From an uncultured Sphingomonadaceae bacterium (GTDB lineage Bacteria > Pseudomonadota > Alphaproteobacteria > Sphingomonadales > Sphingomonadaceae), in contig CANMVC010000006.1 in NCBI GenBank assembly GCA_947501325.1, positions 1 to 56,338 on the forward strand: 56,338 bases of DNA, given 5' to 3'. The notes under the pieces are model-generated. The model saw only the letters and a program-made list of their open reading frames with translations, made no database searches and was not told the origin of the DNA. Position numbers and translations under genes: made by a program. Below are positions 1 through 7,710 of this stretch, one piece after another; position 1 is the stretch's first letter; the number at the start of each line of letters is the position of its first letter.

Positions 1-77
1 GAGCTTGTCGAAGGGCGACCTGCGCACATGGTTGCGGCACTCTCGGTCCGTGCTTCGACAGGCTCAGCACGAACGGG
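1..77. repeat. Palindromic element, family A (truncated by window edge)
   Basis: Two inverted copies of a CTTCGACAGGCTCAG-like word (left copy at 1-14, right copy ending near 77) face each other around a spacer of about 35 bases. The left end runs off the window. The same word recurs in the same inverted arrangement at 53196-53287. This is the classic short palindrome seen between sphingomonad genes. Confidence 0.75.
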
Positions 78-91
78 TGGATGAGAAGGGA

Positions 92-112
92 GTGTGAATG
101 GTGTGAACTTTG
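92..112 (-). repeat. 21-bp CAAAGTTCACAC repeat, copy 1
   Basis: Read on the minus strand this 21-mer begins CAAAGTTCACAC and ends TCACAC. It differs at only about two positions from the copy at 11290-11310 and also resembles 11123-11143. All three copies lie close to a 77-bp family B palindromic element. Function unknown. Confidence 0.6.
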
Positions 113-143
113 AGAAGGGATAGCGTGACAAAGCTAGCGGTTG

Positions 144-220
144 GTGCTCCGCACTTGATGCGGAGCCCAGGGTAGACGGGCGCGACAGCCATCCTGGGCT
201 CCGCATCAAGTGCGGAGCAC
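144..220. repeat. 77-bp palindromic element, family B, copy 1
   Basis: The element starts GTGCTCCGCACTTGATGCGG and ends with its inverted copy. Each half is itself a hairpin (GCTCCGCACTTGATGCGGAGC), so the unit is a palindrome built from two palindromes. A second copy of the same 77-bp length lies at 11169-11245. The halves flanking the GIY-YIG gene at 18569-18832 have the same layout (GTGCTCCG ... CGGAGCCTAGG). Confidence 0.85.
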
Positions 221-330
221 GGGGTTAAGGAGTTTTTGTTTAACCTCAGGTGCCGGGCGCGGGCATCCGTGCCCTTGGCTTTCCTCGCTCCGCTGGGTCG
301 GATCAACTCAAGTGAGGCACCGGTCTTTAT

Positions 331-530
331 TCTCTCCCCTGGAGGGAGAGAAAAGACTTGGCTTGGCAGCTGGCTGCCTAGCAAGTCTTAGTGAGGGGGC
401 AAGTCTTAGAGAGGAGGCAGCGACAATCGCCAGCATCAGCGATAACCGCCACCCCTCACCAAGTTTCGCTAGCGCCCCTGGACAAGCCCAGGGCCGCAAG
501 CTGCACTGTCCTCTCCCTCAAGGGGAGAGG
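331..530. repeat. Pair of CTCTCCC-type palindromes, family D
   Basis: A hairpin TCTCTCCCCTGGAGGGAGAG at 331-350 and a second one at 510-530 (CCTCTCCCTCAAGGGGAGAGG-like) bracket about 160 bases with no convincing gene. The rest of 1-719 also holds a loosely inverted pair near 255-300 and 590-625 (CCTCGCTCCGCTGGGTC versus GACCGAGCGCAGCGAGG). I see no gene in 1-719; the open frame running through it merely extends the following hydrolase upstream into repeats. Confidence 0.6.
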
Positions 531-719
531 AGTTTTGAGTTAAGCTCAAGCGTGCTTGTCTCGCTGTCTCGGCACGTATCACCTCAGGTTAGGCACCAGA
601 CCGAGCGCAGCGAGGCAAGGGATAACGCAAAAACAAAACGCCTCTCCCTCACCCTCGCAACATTGCCAGCGCCGGATCCGCTGGCTAAAGCGCTGAAAAC
701 ACATAAAAGGGCTTATGCA

Positions 720-1604
720 ATGAAATGGCTTATCAGTTTCGGGATTGTGGCAATTGCGGTTGCCGGCTTTGCCTATTGGTTCTTCTCGCAACCTGGTCCG
801 CAACAGCTGGACATGGTCAATAATGTCATACCCGGTGACGGTAATGCCAAGATGCTGGTCAGCGGTCAGGTTTATGATGAGGAATTGGGACTGGGCCTTA
901 ATATCTGGACGCCGACCGAGGCCTCAGACGACCCCTTGCCCGTGGTTGTTTTCATTTATGGCGGCGGGTGGCGTGATGGGTCAAAGGACCAATATGCCTT
1001 TGTCGGCCGCGCGCTTGCCAATCGGGGTTATATGGTGGTGCTGGCCGATTATCGGCTCTATCCTGCCGTCCAGTTTCCAGCCTTTCTGGAAGACAGCGCC
1101 AAAGCTGTTGCCTGGGTGCATGACAATATTGCGCCTTTGGGCGGGGACCCCGACCGGATATTCCTTTCGGGACAATCGGCGGGTGCCTATAATGTCATGA
1201 TGCTGGCGCTGGACCAGCAATGGCTGGGGCGGCATGGCAAGACCACGGATCTGATCAAGGGGGTTGCGGCTTTGGCTGGACCCTATGATTTTTATCCTTT
1301 CACGTCCGAAACGACGAAGAACAGCTTTGGTTCTTATGATCAGCCGGAAATGACCCAACCTGTGAACTTTGCGCGCGCCGATGCGCCGCCGCTGTGGCTT
1401 TCCACCGGTGTGGATGACACGCAGGTGAAACCGCGTAACAGCCGGACATTGCGGGACAAGATTCTCGATCTTGGCGGTGACGCGGAATATACCGAATATC
1501 CGGACATGGATCATCTCGAAATCATCATGGCGATTTCTAAACCCTTTCGCAGCAAGGGTCCGGTTCTCGAAGACATGATTGGCTTTTTCGAAAGCCGTCA
1601 ATGA
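720..1604 (+). CDS. Alpha/beta hydrolase (carboxylesterase/lipase-like)
   Basis: A 294-residue alpha/beta hydrolase, probably an esterase of the BD-FAE / hormone-sensitive-lipase type. It starts with one hydrophobic segment (residues about 3-20) that could be a signal anchor. The oxyanion region reads FIYGGGWRDG, where the family usually has HGGGW. The nucleophile elbow is GQSAG, and the acid and histidine are probably in GVDDTQV and DMDHLEI near the C-terminus. I chose the ATG at 720 because everything upstream in frame is repeat sequence. Its stop overlaps the next gene's start (ATGA), so the two are probably translated together. The substrate cannot be read from sequence. Confidence 0.85.
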   Translation: MKWLISFGIVAIAVAGFAYWFFSQPGPQQLDMVNNVIPGDGNAKMLVSGQVYDEELGLGLNIWTPTEASDDPLPVVVFIYGGGWRDGSKDQYAFVGRALANRGYMVVLADYRLYPAVQFPAFLEDSAKAVAWVHDNIAPLGGDPDRIFLSGQSAGAYNVMMLALDQQWLGRHGKTTDLIKGVAALAGPYDFYPFTSETTKNSFGSYDQPEMTQPVNFARADAPPLWLSTGVDDTQVKPRNSRTLRDKILDLGGDAEYTEYPDMDHLEIIMAISKPFRSKGPVLEDMIGFFESRQ

Positions 1605-2404
1605 ACACGACCAAAATTTCGGCCATTATTCTGGCGGGCAGCCGCCCCGGTGGCGATGCGATGGCGGATAGCCGGGCTGTGGCCGTCAAGGCGCTGATCC
1701 CGGTGGCGGGCAAGGCCATGATGGCCTATGTGACAGAGGCGTTATTGCGCCATAAAGCCATCGGGCCGATTCATCTGCTGGCACAGGATTTCCACCCCTT
1801 TTGGGAGCACCCCGATACCCGTGCGCTGCAATATCATGACGATGTCATCGCCCAGACCAGCAGCGCGACCATTGCTGCATCGATGGACAAGGTGCTCGAA
1901 CAGGATGAAACGCGCTATCCGATGCTGATAACCACAGCCGATAATGTTCTGCTCAACGCGCCGATGATTGATGATTTTCTCGCGGCTGCCCAATCGTCGG
2001 ATATTGCGATTGCGATGGTCGAGAAAGACGTGTTGCTAGCGCGCTATCCCGGATCGCAGCGGACATGGTTGAAATTGCGTGGCGGCCATTATAGCGGCGC
2101 CAATCTCTTCTATTTCGGATCGCCCGAAGCCAGAGAGATTCTGGCCTATTGGGCGGAAGTCGAACAGGACCGGAAAAAGGGCTGGAAAATATTGACGATT
2201 TTTGGGCCCTGGTTGCTATTTCTCGCAGTCACCCGGATGCTGACGATCGACCAGCTGGCCGCGCGTGTCGGACACAAACTGGGTTTGAAAATCCGTATCG
2301 TTCCCATGCAGCAAGCCGAAGCCTGTATTGATGTGGACAAGGAAGCCGACCTTGTTCTGGTCGAGCAGATTCTGGCCCGCCGCGCCGAGGCATTGGCGAC
2401 CTAG
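1601..2404 (+). CDS. MobA-like / NTP-transferase family protein
   Basis: A 267-residue nucleotidyltransferase-fold protein. The N-terminus carries a nucleotide-binding signature, ILAGSRPGGD, followed by KALIPVAGKAMMAYV, which matches the start of sugar- or phospho-alcohol NTP-transferases (NTP_transf_3). TTADNVLL near residue 108 occupies the place of the usual metal-binding aspartate motif. It overlaps the upstream hydrolase by four bases and meets the convergent flippase gene at its stop. Together with the second NTP-transferase at 3852-4598 and the CDP-alcohol enzyme at 5034-6176, it suggests activation of a phosphorylated headgroup. MobA itself (molybdopterin cofactor) is less likely because no mo-genes are nearby. 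Confidence 0.8.
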   Translation: MNTTKISAIILAGSRPGGDAMADSRAVAVKALIPVAGKAMMAYVTEALLRHKAIGPIHLLAQDFHPFWEHPDTRALQYHDDVIAQTSSATIAASMDKVLEQDETRYPMLITTADNVLLNAPMIDDFLAAAQSSDIAIAMVEKDVLLARYPGSQRTWLKLRGGHYSGANLFYFGSPEAREILAYWAEVEQDRKKGWKILTIFGPWLLFLAVTRMLTIDQLAARVGHKLGLKIRIVPMQQAEACIDVDKEADLVLVEQILARRAEALAT

Positions 2405-3732
2405 CCGTTTGCCAGATTGCGCCGGGCGGCATTGCCAAAGAGCAACAGGCGGATGATGGCGGCGATAAGCATCGCGCCGGCAGCGCCCATCGCTCCGAAA
2501 AAATGGAGACCGAGCGCCAAAATGATCACGAACAGGGCGGCGGTGATGGCCCGCAAGATCAAGGCCGTCCGGGCGCCGCTACCCGAGAGCAAAGTGGGCT
2601 CATATATGGCGCCGGCGAGATCAATCGAGGCGGCTGCCGCCAGCAATATCAGAAAGGGATAGGCGGGCAGGAATTCGGATCCCGACATGTAATAAATTGC
2701 CGGCTGACCAATGACCAGGACGACCAGGATGACCGTCCCGCCGGTGATGAACAGCATGCGTGTGGCCTTGCGGAACAGGGTCGCCATCGCCTCTGGCCCC
2801 TGCTGGGCGCGGATCAGGTTCACCTCGGCAAATATCGCGCGGGACAACAGGGCTGATATCTTGGTCATCGCAACGCTGAGTTGGCTGGCGAGACGATAAA
2901 GCCCTGCTGCGGTAGGGCCGACAAAATAACCAACGGTCAGCAGGGCGATGTTCTGGGAGAATCCGGCGAAGGTCGATCCGAGATTGGATACCCAAAGAAA
3001 TTCCCCCAGCCCCTGATTCTCGCGAACCGCTTGCCTGGCTTGGGGGATATGGCGAACCGACAAAATGTCGGGGCTTTGCCACGCTGCCAGCAGCCAATAG
3101 CCGATGGCGTGAACGATCTCCGACAAGGCCCAGACGATCAGGAAGTTGAGAATAGTGGGGTGGTAATACCAGACGATCAAAGTCCCGATCAGCCGCACGA
3201 TCGGGATAATGGCTTCGGCATAAGCGGCAAGATCAAAGCGGTTCTCGACCCGCAATATGCCGGTGGGTGTCGACTTGATGGCAAGCAGCATGGCCAGCGC
3301 GAAAAACAGAGCATTTTGTGCCAGTGCCTCATCCCACCCGAACAACGGGGCCAGCCATCGAACCGCCACAAAGGCCAGTAAGCAGCCGGCCAATGCGCCG
3401 GCCAAATCGAGCAAAGTGCAAAGGCCGACGAGCCGGCCAAATTTCTGCCGGTTTTCAGAGCCTTTCAAATAGCGCGCACCAAAGCGGATGACGACCTGCC
3501 AGGTTTGAAATGTGACGACGAGCGCGATGGCTTGCGCGGTGGCGGTGATCAAGGCAAATTGGCCAAAGCCTTCCACGCCCAGAGTCCGGGTCAGTATCGC
3601 TAGATAGAAAAGGCTTAGAACCCCGCCAAAACCCTTGCCGCCGAGCAACCAGCCGGTATTGGCGATAATCCGTTTGATCCCGGTCTTTTCGCCGCTGCTC
3701 TTCCCCGTTACGATTGCTGCCTCCTCAGCCAT
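2401..3732 (-). CDS. Polysaccharide biosynthesis / oligosaccharide flippase (Wzx-like)
   Basis: A 443-residue integral membrane protein with about 12 predicted hydrophobic helices and the N-terminal pattern of MOP-superfamily flippases (NTGWLLGGKGFGGVLSLFYLAILTR, then GVEGFGQFALI, of which only the general pattern is claimed). Such proteins move lipid-linked oligosaccharides or related lipids across the inner membrane. The ATG at 3732 is preferred over an in-frame TTG two codons upstream. It converges on the NTP-transferase gene with a four-base overlap of stop regions and is divergent from the second NTP-transferase. Placed between two nucleotidyltransferases, it may export the product that they build. 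Confidence 0.85.
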   Translation of the reverse strand: MAEEAAIVTGKSSGEKTGIKRIIANTGWLLGGKGFGGVLSLFYLAILTRTLGVEGFGQFALITATAQAIALVVTFQTWQVVIRFGARYLKGSENRQKFGRLVGLCTLLDLAGALAGCLLAFVAVRWLAPLFGWDEALAQNALFFALAMLLAIKSTPTGILRVENRFDLAAYAEAIIPIVRLIGTLIVWYYHPTILNFLIVWALSEIVHAIGYWLLAAWQSPDILSVRHIPQARQAVRENQGLGEFLWVSNLGSTFAGFSQNIALLTVGYFVGPTAAGLYRLASQLSVAMTKISALLSRAIFAEVNLIRAQQGPEAMATLFRKATRMLFITGGTVILVVLVIGQPAIYYMSGSEFLPAYPFLILLAAAASIDLAGAIYEPTLLSGSGARTALILRAITAALFVIILALGLHFFGAMGAAGAMLIAAIIRLLLFGNAARRNLANG

Positions 3733-3851
3733 GATCAATAATGCATCTGGAGATGCAACTGTAACAAGCGGTTACAGGATTGAGCTTTGATGGCCATCGT
3801 TCTAAGTGTCTCCCCGAAGCATTCCTATCCCGATAAAGGCCAATTGCCAAC

Positions 3852-4598
3852 ATGATCGAAAAAGTAATAATATTGAGCGCCGGACAAGGGTCGCGGCTGT
3901 TGCCGCTGACCGCCGAACGCCCCAAATGCCTGATCGATTTTTCCGGCAAGAGCCTTATTGCCTGGCAGATAGAGATGCTGTCCGATGGCGGCGTACAGGA
4001 ATTCCATATCGTGACCGGGTTTATGACGGACATGGTTGAGGCCGAACTTGAACGGCTCAAGCAGGCTGGTCTGAATATCATCATCCACTTTAATCCCTTC
4101 TACAAAGTGGCCGATAATCTGGGCAGCTGCTGGATTGTGCGCGACGTGATGGATGGAGATTTCATGATTCTCAATGGCGACACATTAATCTCGCCCGAGA
4201 TTATTCAAAAAGCGCAGCAAACCGAGAACTGGCCGATAACCGTGACGGTTGATATTAAAGATCAATATGACAGCGATGATATGAAAGTATCTCTCGACGA
4301 TGATCGACTGACCGCGATAGGCAAGACTTTGACAGCCGAACAAAGCGATGCGGAATCGATCGGCTTTTTGGCCTTTCGCGGCGAAGGCGGTTTGCTGTTC
4401 AGGGAAAAGGTCCGCGAATTTATGCGGACACCCGCCGGTGTGGAAAATTGGTATCTCAAGATAATCGATGCGCTGGCGCCCGGCGGGAAGGTTGGCACAG
4501 TGTCGATCAAAGGTCATGATTGGGCCGAAGTTGATTTTCTGAATGATCTGGAAACGGCGACCGTCTTGACAGACAAATGGACGGCAGGAGCAGCTTAG
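3852..4598 (+). CDS. Phospho-alcohol / sugar nucleotidyltransferase (LicC / IPCT-like)
   Basis: A 248-residue NTP-transferase. Residues 5-26 show the canonical VIILSAGQGSRLLPLT followed by ERPKCL, with R15 and K25 in the triphosphate-binding positions, and D110 in ILNGDTLI as the probable metal ligand. NPFYKVADNLGS around 81-92 resembles CTP:phosphocholine and inositol-1-phosphate cytidylyltransferases. The family transfers a nucleotide onto a phosphorylated alcohol or sugar to give an activated headgroup, which is the substrate class used by the CDP-alcohol enzyme next door. Its stop codon overlaps that of the convergent HIT gene. The exact substrate is unknown. Confidence 0.85.
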   Translation: MIEKVIILSAGQGSRLLPLTAERPKCLIDFSGKSLIAWQIEMLSDGGVQEFHIVTGFMTDMVEAELERLKQAGLNIIIHFNPFYKVADNLGSCWIVRDVMDGDFMILNGDTLISPEIIQKAQQTENWPITVTVDIKDQYDSDDMKVSLDDDRLTAIGKTLTAEQSDAESIGFLAFRGEGGLLFREKVREFMRTPAGVENWYLKIIDALAPGGKVGTVSIKGHDWAEVDFLNDLETATVLTDKWTAGAA

Positions 4599-5029
4599 TT
4601 ATCAAAGCCTGATTTTAACCAGGCGGTCATATCGGAAATCTGATCATCGGACAGCTTTATGGCATCCCCCAGAGCTGGCGGGCCAGGCCACGCTTTGTCA
4701 GCAAATTGATGTCCCATCCATTCGCGCTCGCCCTCATAGCGGGGAATGAGATGGAAATGGACGTGTGGGTCAACCATCATCAACATCATCCAGTTGAGCT
4801 TCTGATGCGAAATCAGGTTGGCCAGTAGTGCTGACACGTCTGTCGTGACGGTCTTGAGCTCGGTGAAATGTTCGGATGACAGGTCTCCGAAATCCTGCGC
4901 CTCGGACTTGGCTGCTACGACAAGAGATCCTAACGTGACCTGTGCCGGACGAAGCAAAACCACCCAATGATCATAGTCCCGCACCAGGGTCGCTGGATAA
5001 CCAAATTTTTTGATGGTCTCGTTTACCAT
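4595..5029 (-). CDS. HIT family (histidine triad) protein
   Basis: A 144-residue HIT-fold protein. The triad H89-V-H91-F-H93-L-I is intact, so it is expected to be an active nucleotide hydrolase or transferase acting on nucleoside phosphoramidates, dinucleotides or similar. The ATG at 5029 is chosen because it falls four bases after the stop of the upstream CDP-alcohol phosphotransferase; a longer in-frame start would overlap that gene by 41 bases. The tight spacing indicates one operon with 5034-6176. It may recycle or proofread a nucleotide-linked headgroup, but that is only inferred from the neighbours. Confidence 0.85.
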   Translation of the reverse strand: MVNETIKKFGYPATLVRDYDHWVVLLRPAQVTLGSLVVAAKSEAQDFGDLSSEHFTELKTVTTDVSALLANLISHQKLNWMMLMMVDPHVHFHLIPRYEGEREWMGHQFADKAWPGPPALGDAIKLSDDQISDMTAWLKSGFDN

Positions 5030-5033
5030 GCGT

Positions 5034-6176
5034 CTATCCCTGTTCTTGTTCCAGCCAGGACACAATCTCGCCACCGCGCATTCTGACTATTGTCGCCTGG
5101 AATATCTGGACCATGTGAACGGCAAGAGAGATGAGTGTCCACCAAGCGACAGCAAGCAAACCAATGTCAGGACGACCAAATAGCATAGAAACAAAGAGCA
5201 ATACCATGTTGGGGTTACGCCGGGCAGTGATCAGCCGGAACCAGCTATCCCATGGTCGCCAGACGTGGATATGCTGATCGAAGACCCGCATGAATATACC
5301 TTCAATGATCCTTTGCAGGACATAGCCGCCTATTATCACAATCAGTGCCAGGCTCAATTGCTCTTCCGGCAAGGCCATCCCCACTGCGCCAAGGCCAAGT
5401 GCCCAGGCGCCCCACCAAAAGGGCGGGTGCACGAGATCGAGGCCATGATCGAAAATATTGCCCCAAAAAGAAGATGTTATAGTGCAGCGCGCCAACTTGC
5501 CATCAACAGTGTCGAGCACCATGAAGACAAAGCCTGCCGCCATGCCAGCCCAGAAATAGCCATAAAAGAAGAGAAATGGTGCCGCTATGCAGCCCAGCGC
5601 GCCAATGGCGGTAACCATATTGGGTGTCATTCCCGTGCGGGCAGCAAAGCGTGTCAGCACCAGAGCCAATTCTGGCCAAAGATATTTGGTCAAGATATCG
5701 GTTACGCCCTTATAGGCGCCGAAATAGCTTTGCCGCTCGATTTCTTTCACGGTTGCGGGAGTCAACGCACGGACGAAAGGTGTCTCCAGTTTGCGCAGCT
5801 GATGGTTGTGAATCCGCGGGTTTTCGTCATATTCGATCAACACTGACCCGAACGGAAGCTGCAATGCGGCCAAGCTTTCCGCATCCTTGTCATTCCGAAC
5901 ATGAGCGAGAACTGGAATACCGGAAACGGTCAAGACCGTCCCGGGATGTTTCTGGACATACTGCATCCACAGCGGGTCAAAAACATAGGCAAGATTAACC
6001 CATAGCTGACTGGTCTTATTCTCCAACTTGCCGGCAAGGCGCTTGGCCCGCTCAGCATTGGTCATGCCCCAGATCAATGTCTCATTTTCGCCATACAGCA
6101 GAAGAGTCACACCGTTTTCGGCCTGCATATAAGATATTCCTGTAGTGCTTTGGGATAATGGGGGGTAATTTTCCAT
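5034..6176 (-). CDS. CDP-alcohol phosphatidyltransferase with degenerate N-terminal domain
   Basis: A 380-residue membrane protein. The complete CDP-alcohol phosphotransferase motif is present: D222-x2-D225-G226-x2-A229-R230-x8-G239-x3-D243-x3-D247, followed by several hydrophobic helices. Residues about 20-160 form a soluble domain with WGMTNAERAKRL and a late SYFGAYKGVTDIL linker. It looks like a degenerate nucleotidyltransferase half, as in archaeal bifunctional IPCT/DIPPS enzymes, but without the GxGxRL signature. The enzyme transfers a phospho-alcohol from a CDP-activated donor. A second ATG at 6128 has a better Shine-Dalgarno (AGGA) and may be the true start. It heads an operon with the HIT gene. 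Confidence 0.85.
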   Translation of the reverse strand: MENYPPLSQSTTGISYMQAENGVTLLLYGENETLIWGMTNAERAKRLAGKLENKTSQLWVNLAYVFDPLWMQYVQKHPGTVLTVSGIPVLAHVRNDKDAESLAALQLPFGSVLIEYDENPRIHNHQLRKLETPFVRALTPATVKEIERQSYFGAYKGVTDILTKYLWPELALVLTRFAARTGMTPNMVTAIGALGCIAAPFLFFYGYFWAGMAAGFVFMVLDTVDGKLARCTITSSFWGNIFDHGLDLVHPPFWWGAWALGLGAVGMALPEEQLSLALIVIIGGYVLQRIIEGIFMRVFDQHIHVWRPWDSWFRLITARRNPNMVLLFVSMLFGRPDIGLLAVAWWTLISLAVHMVQIFQATIVRMRGGEIVSWLEQEQG

Positions 6177-6344
6177 AATACCAGTGATTTAGGCTGGTTA
6201 ACGATCAAATTGGGCATTTTAGTATCGAAAATGAGGCAGAATAGTCAAATTTTCAGCGGCTATAGAGATTATCAAAATTGCCAGCAACCCGTGTTTCCCC
6301 CCTTTTTCTTTACTTTTTGAACTGCTAATCAGGTATTTCAGGCA

Positions 6345-6372
6345 TTGAAATTGGCGAAAAACCGGCTATATC
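6345..6372 (+). promoter_or_regulatory. Candidate sigma70-type promoter for sdhB
   Basis: TTGAAA at 6345-6350, a 16-base spacer and TATATC at 6367-6372 lie about 60 bases before the sdhB start. The intergenic stretch 6177-6432 is otherwise AT-rich without an obvious gene. Spotted by eye only. Confidence 0.35.
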
Positions 6373-6432
6373 ATCCGCTCAGACTGATTTTTAACGCGAC
6401 ACCTATTATTTCGCCAAGACAAGAGATTATCG

Positions 6433-7215
6433 ATGGCAACTTTCACTCTCCCGAAAAACAGCAAAATACGCAAGACCGGCGAGGTGCATGAAGCACTAAG
6501 CGGCGGTAAAACTCGGGCGTTTAAAGTTTATCGTTATGATCCGGATAGCGGCAAAAACCCCAGCTACGATACGTTTAAAATTGATACCGATGATTGCGGT
6601 CCGATGGTGTTGGATGCGCTGATCAAGATGAAGAGCGAACAGGATTCAACTCTCACCTTCCGCCGGTCTTGCCGGGAAGGGATTTGCGGATCCTGCGCCA
6701 TGAATATCGACGGCAAAAACGGTCTCGCCTGTACCACGGCGATTGAAGATTGTGGCAAGGAAGTGAAGATCACGCCGCTGCCGCACATGGAAGTGATCAA
6801 GGATCTGGTTCCTGATTTCACCCATTTCTATGCGCAATATGCGTCCATCCAACCTTGGCTGAAAACGGTTACGCCGACACCGTCCGGTAAAGAGCGGCTG
6901 CAATCTCCAGAAGATCGCGCTAAACTTGACGGCCTCTATGAATGCATTCTCTGTGCTTGCTGCCAGACCAGCTGCCCGAGCTATTGGTGGAATTCCGACA
7001 AGTTTCTTGGTCCTGCCATCCTGCTGCAAGCCTATCGCTGGCTCGCAGACAGCCGTGATGAGATGACCGGAGAGCGGCTCGATGAACTGGAAGACCCGTT
7101 CCGTCTTTATCGGTGCCACACGATCATGAACTGTGCCAATGCCTGTCCCAAAGGCCTCTCTCCGGCGAAGGCGATTGCCGAGATCAAGAAAATGGCTGCT
7201 GCCCGGGAAGTTTGA
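6433..7215 (+). CDS. sdhB: Succinate dehydrogenase iron-sulfur subunit
   Basis: A 260-residue SdhB, the electron-transfer subunit of respiratory complex II. It links FAD oxidation of succinate to quinone reduction at the inner membrane. The [2Fe-2S] ligands are C80, C85, C88 and C100 ([10 protein letters not shown] ... C). The 4Fe-4S set is C171, C174, C177 and C181 ([12 protein letters not shown]), and the 3Fe-4S set C228, C234 and C238. Length is normal. No sdhA, sdhC or sdhD lies in the window: upstream is a divergent gene, downstream a thioesterase three bases away. The catalytic and anchor subunits must therefore be encoded elsewhere. Confidence 0.97.
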   Translation: MATFTLPKNSKIRKTGEVHEALSGGKTRAFKVYRYDPDSGKNPSYDTFKIDTDDCGPMVLDALIKMKSEQDSTLTFRRSCREGICGSCAMNIDGKNGLACTTAIEDCGKEVKITPLPHMEVIKDLVPDFTHFYAQYASIQPWLKTVTPTPSGKERLQSPEDRAKLDGLYECILCACCQTSCPSYWWNSDKFLGPAILLQAYRWLADSRDEMTGERLDELEDPFRLYRCHTIMNCANACPKGLSPAKAIAEIKKMAAAREV

Positions 7216-7218
7216 TAA

Positions 7219-7710
7219 TTGGCTGGCGAAAAGCTGATGGCTGACGCCGACCCTGAATTTTTCACCAGTGACCCAGATCCTGATCATCCGGGCTGGTACC
7301 AATGGAAATTGAAAGACCCGGAATGCTATAATAGCTTCCTTGGTCCCATGATCATGCGGCGTGGTGGTGACGGCGTTGCCGATACGATCGCTCGCATTCG
7401 CATGTTTCCTGAGCGGCAGCATCGCAATCTTGGCGACGTTGTCCATGGTGGAACGATGATGGGCTTTATCGATTGCGCCCTGTTTGCCGCTATGCGGGTG
7501 CTCGAAATCGGGCCCTCCGGATTTGCCGTGACGTTGGAGCTGCAGACCCATTTTATTGGTGCCGCTCGGCTGCACGAACCGCTGGAAGCACAAGTTGAAG
7601 TCGCGCGCGAAACCGGACGGTTCCTGTTCCTGCGCGGGCTTGTCGTGCAAGGTGATGGCAGTGATAATATGGCCTCCTACACGGCTATCGTCAAAAAAGC
7701 GCCGCAATGA
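7219..7710 (+). CDS. PaaI-family hotdog thioesterase
   Basis: A 163-residue hotdog-fold protein of the PaaI / YbgC-like acyl-CoA thioesterase group. The helix-start signature HRNLGDVVHGGTMMGFIDCA contains the HGG turn and the acidic residue used by the family, and the C-terminal strand pattern EVARETGRFLFLRGLVV is typical. The TTG at 7219 has GGGAAG eight bases upstream; an ATG at 7237 is the alternative start. It lies three bases after sdhB and overlaps zapE by four bases, so the three genes are one transcription unit. The acyl-CoA substrate is unknown. Confidence 0.85.
   Translation: MAGEKLMADADPEFFTSDPDPDHPGWYQWKLKDPECYNSFLGPMIMRRGGDGVADTIARIRMFPERQHRNLGDVVHGGTMMGFIDCALFAAMRVLEIGPSGFAVTLELQTHFIGAARLHEPLEAQVEVARETGRFLFLRGLVVQGDGSDNMASYTAIVKKAPQ

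Noticed and set aside
210-719. Upstream extension of the alpha/beta hydrolase frame
   Set aside because: The extra 170 codons consist of palindromic repeats; the hydrophobic N-terminus at 720 is a natural start.
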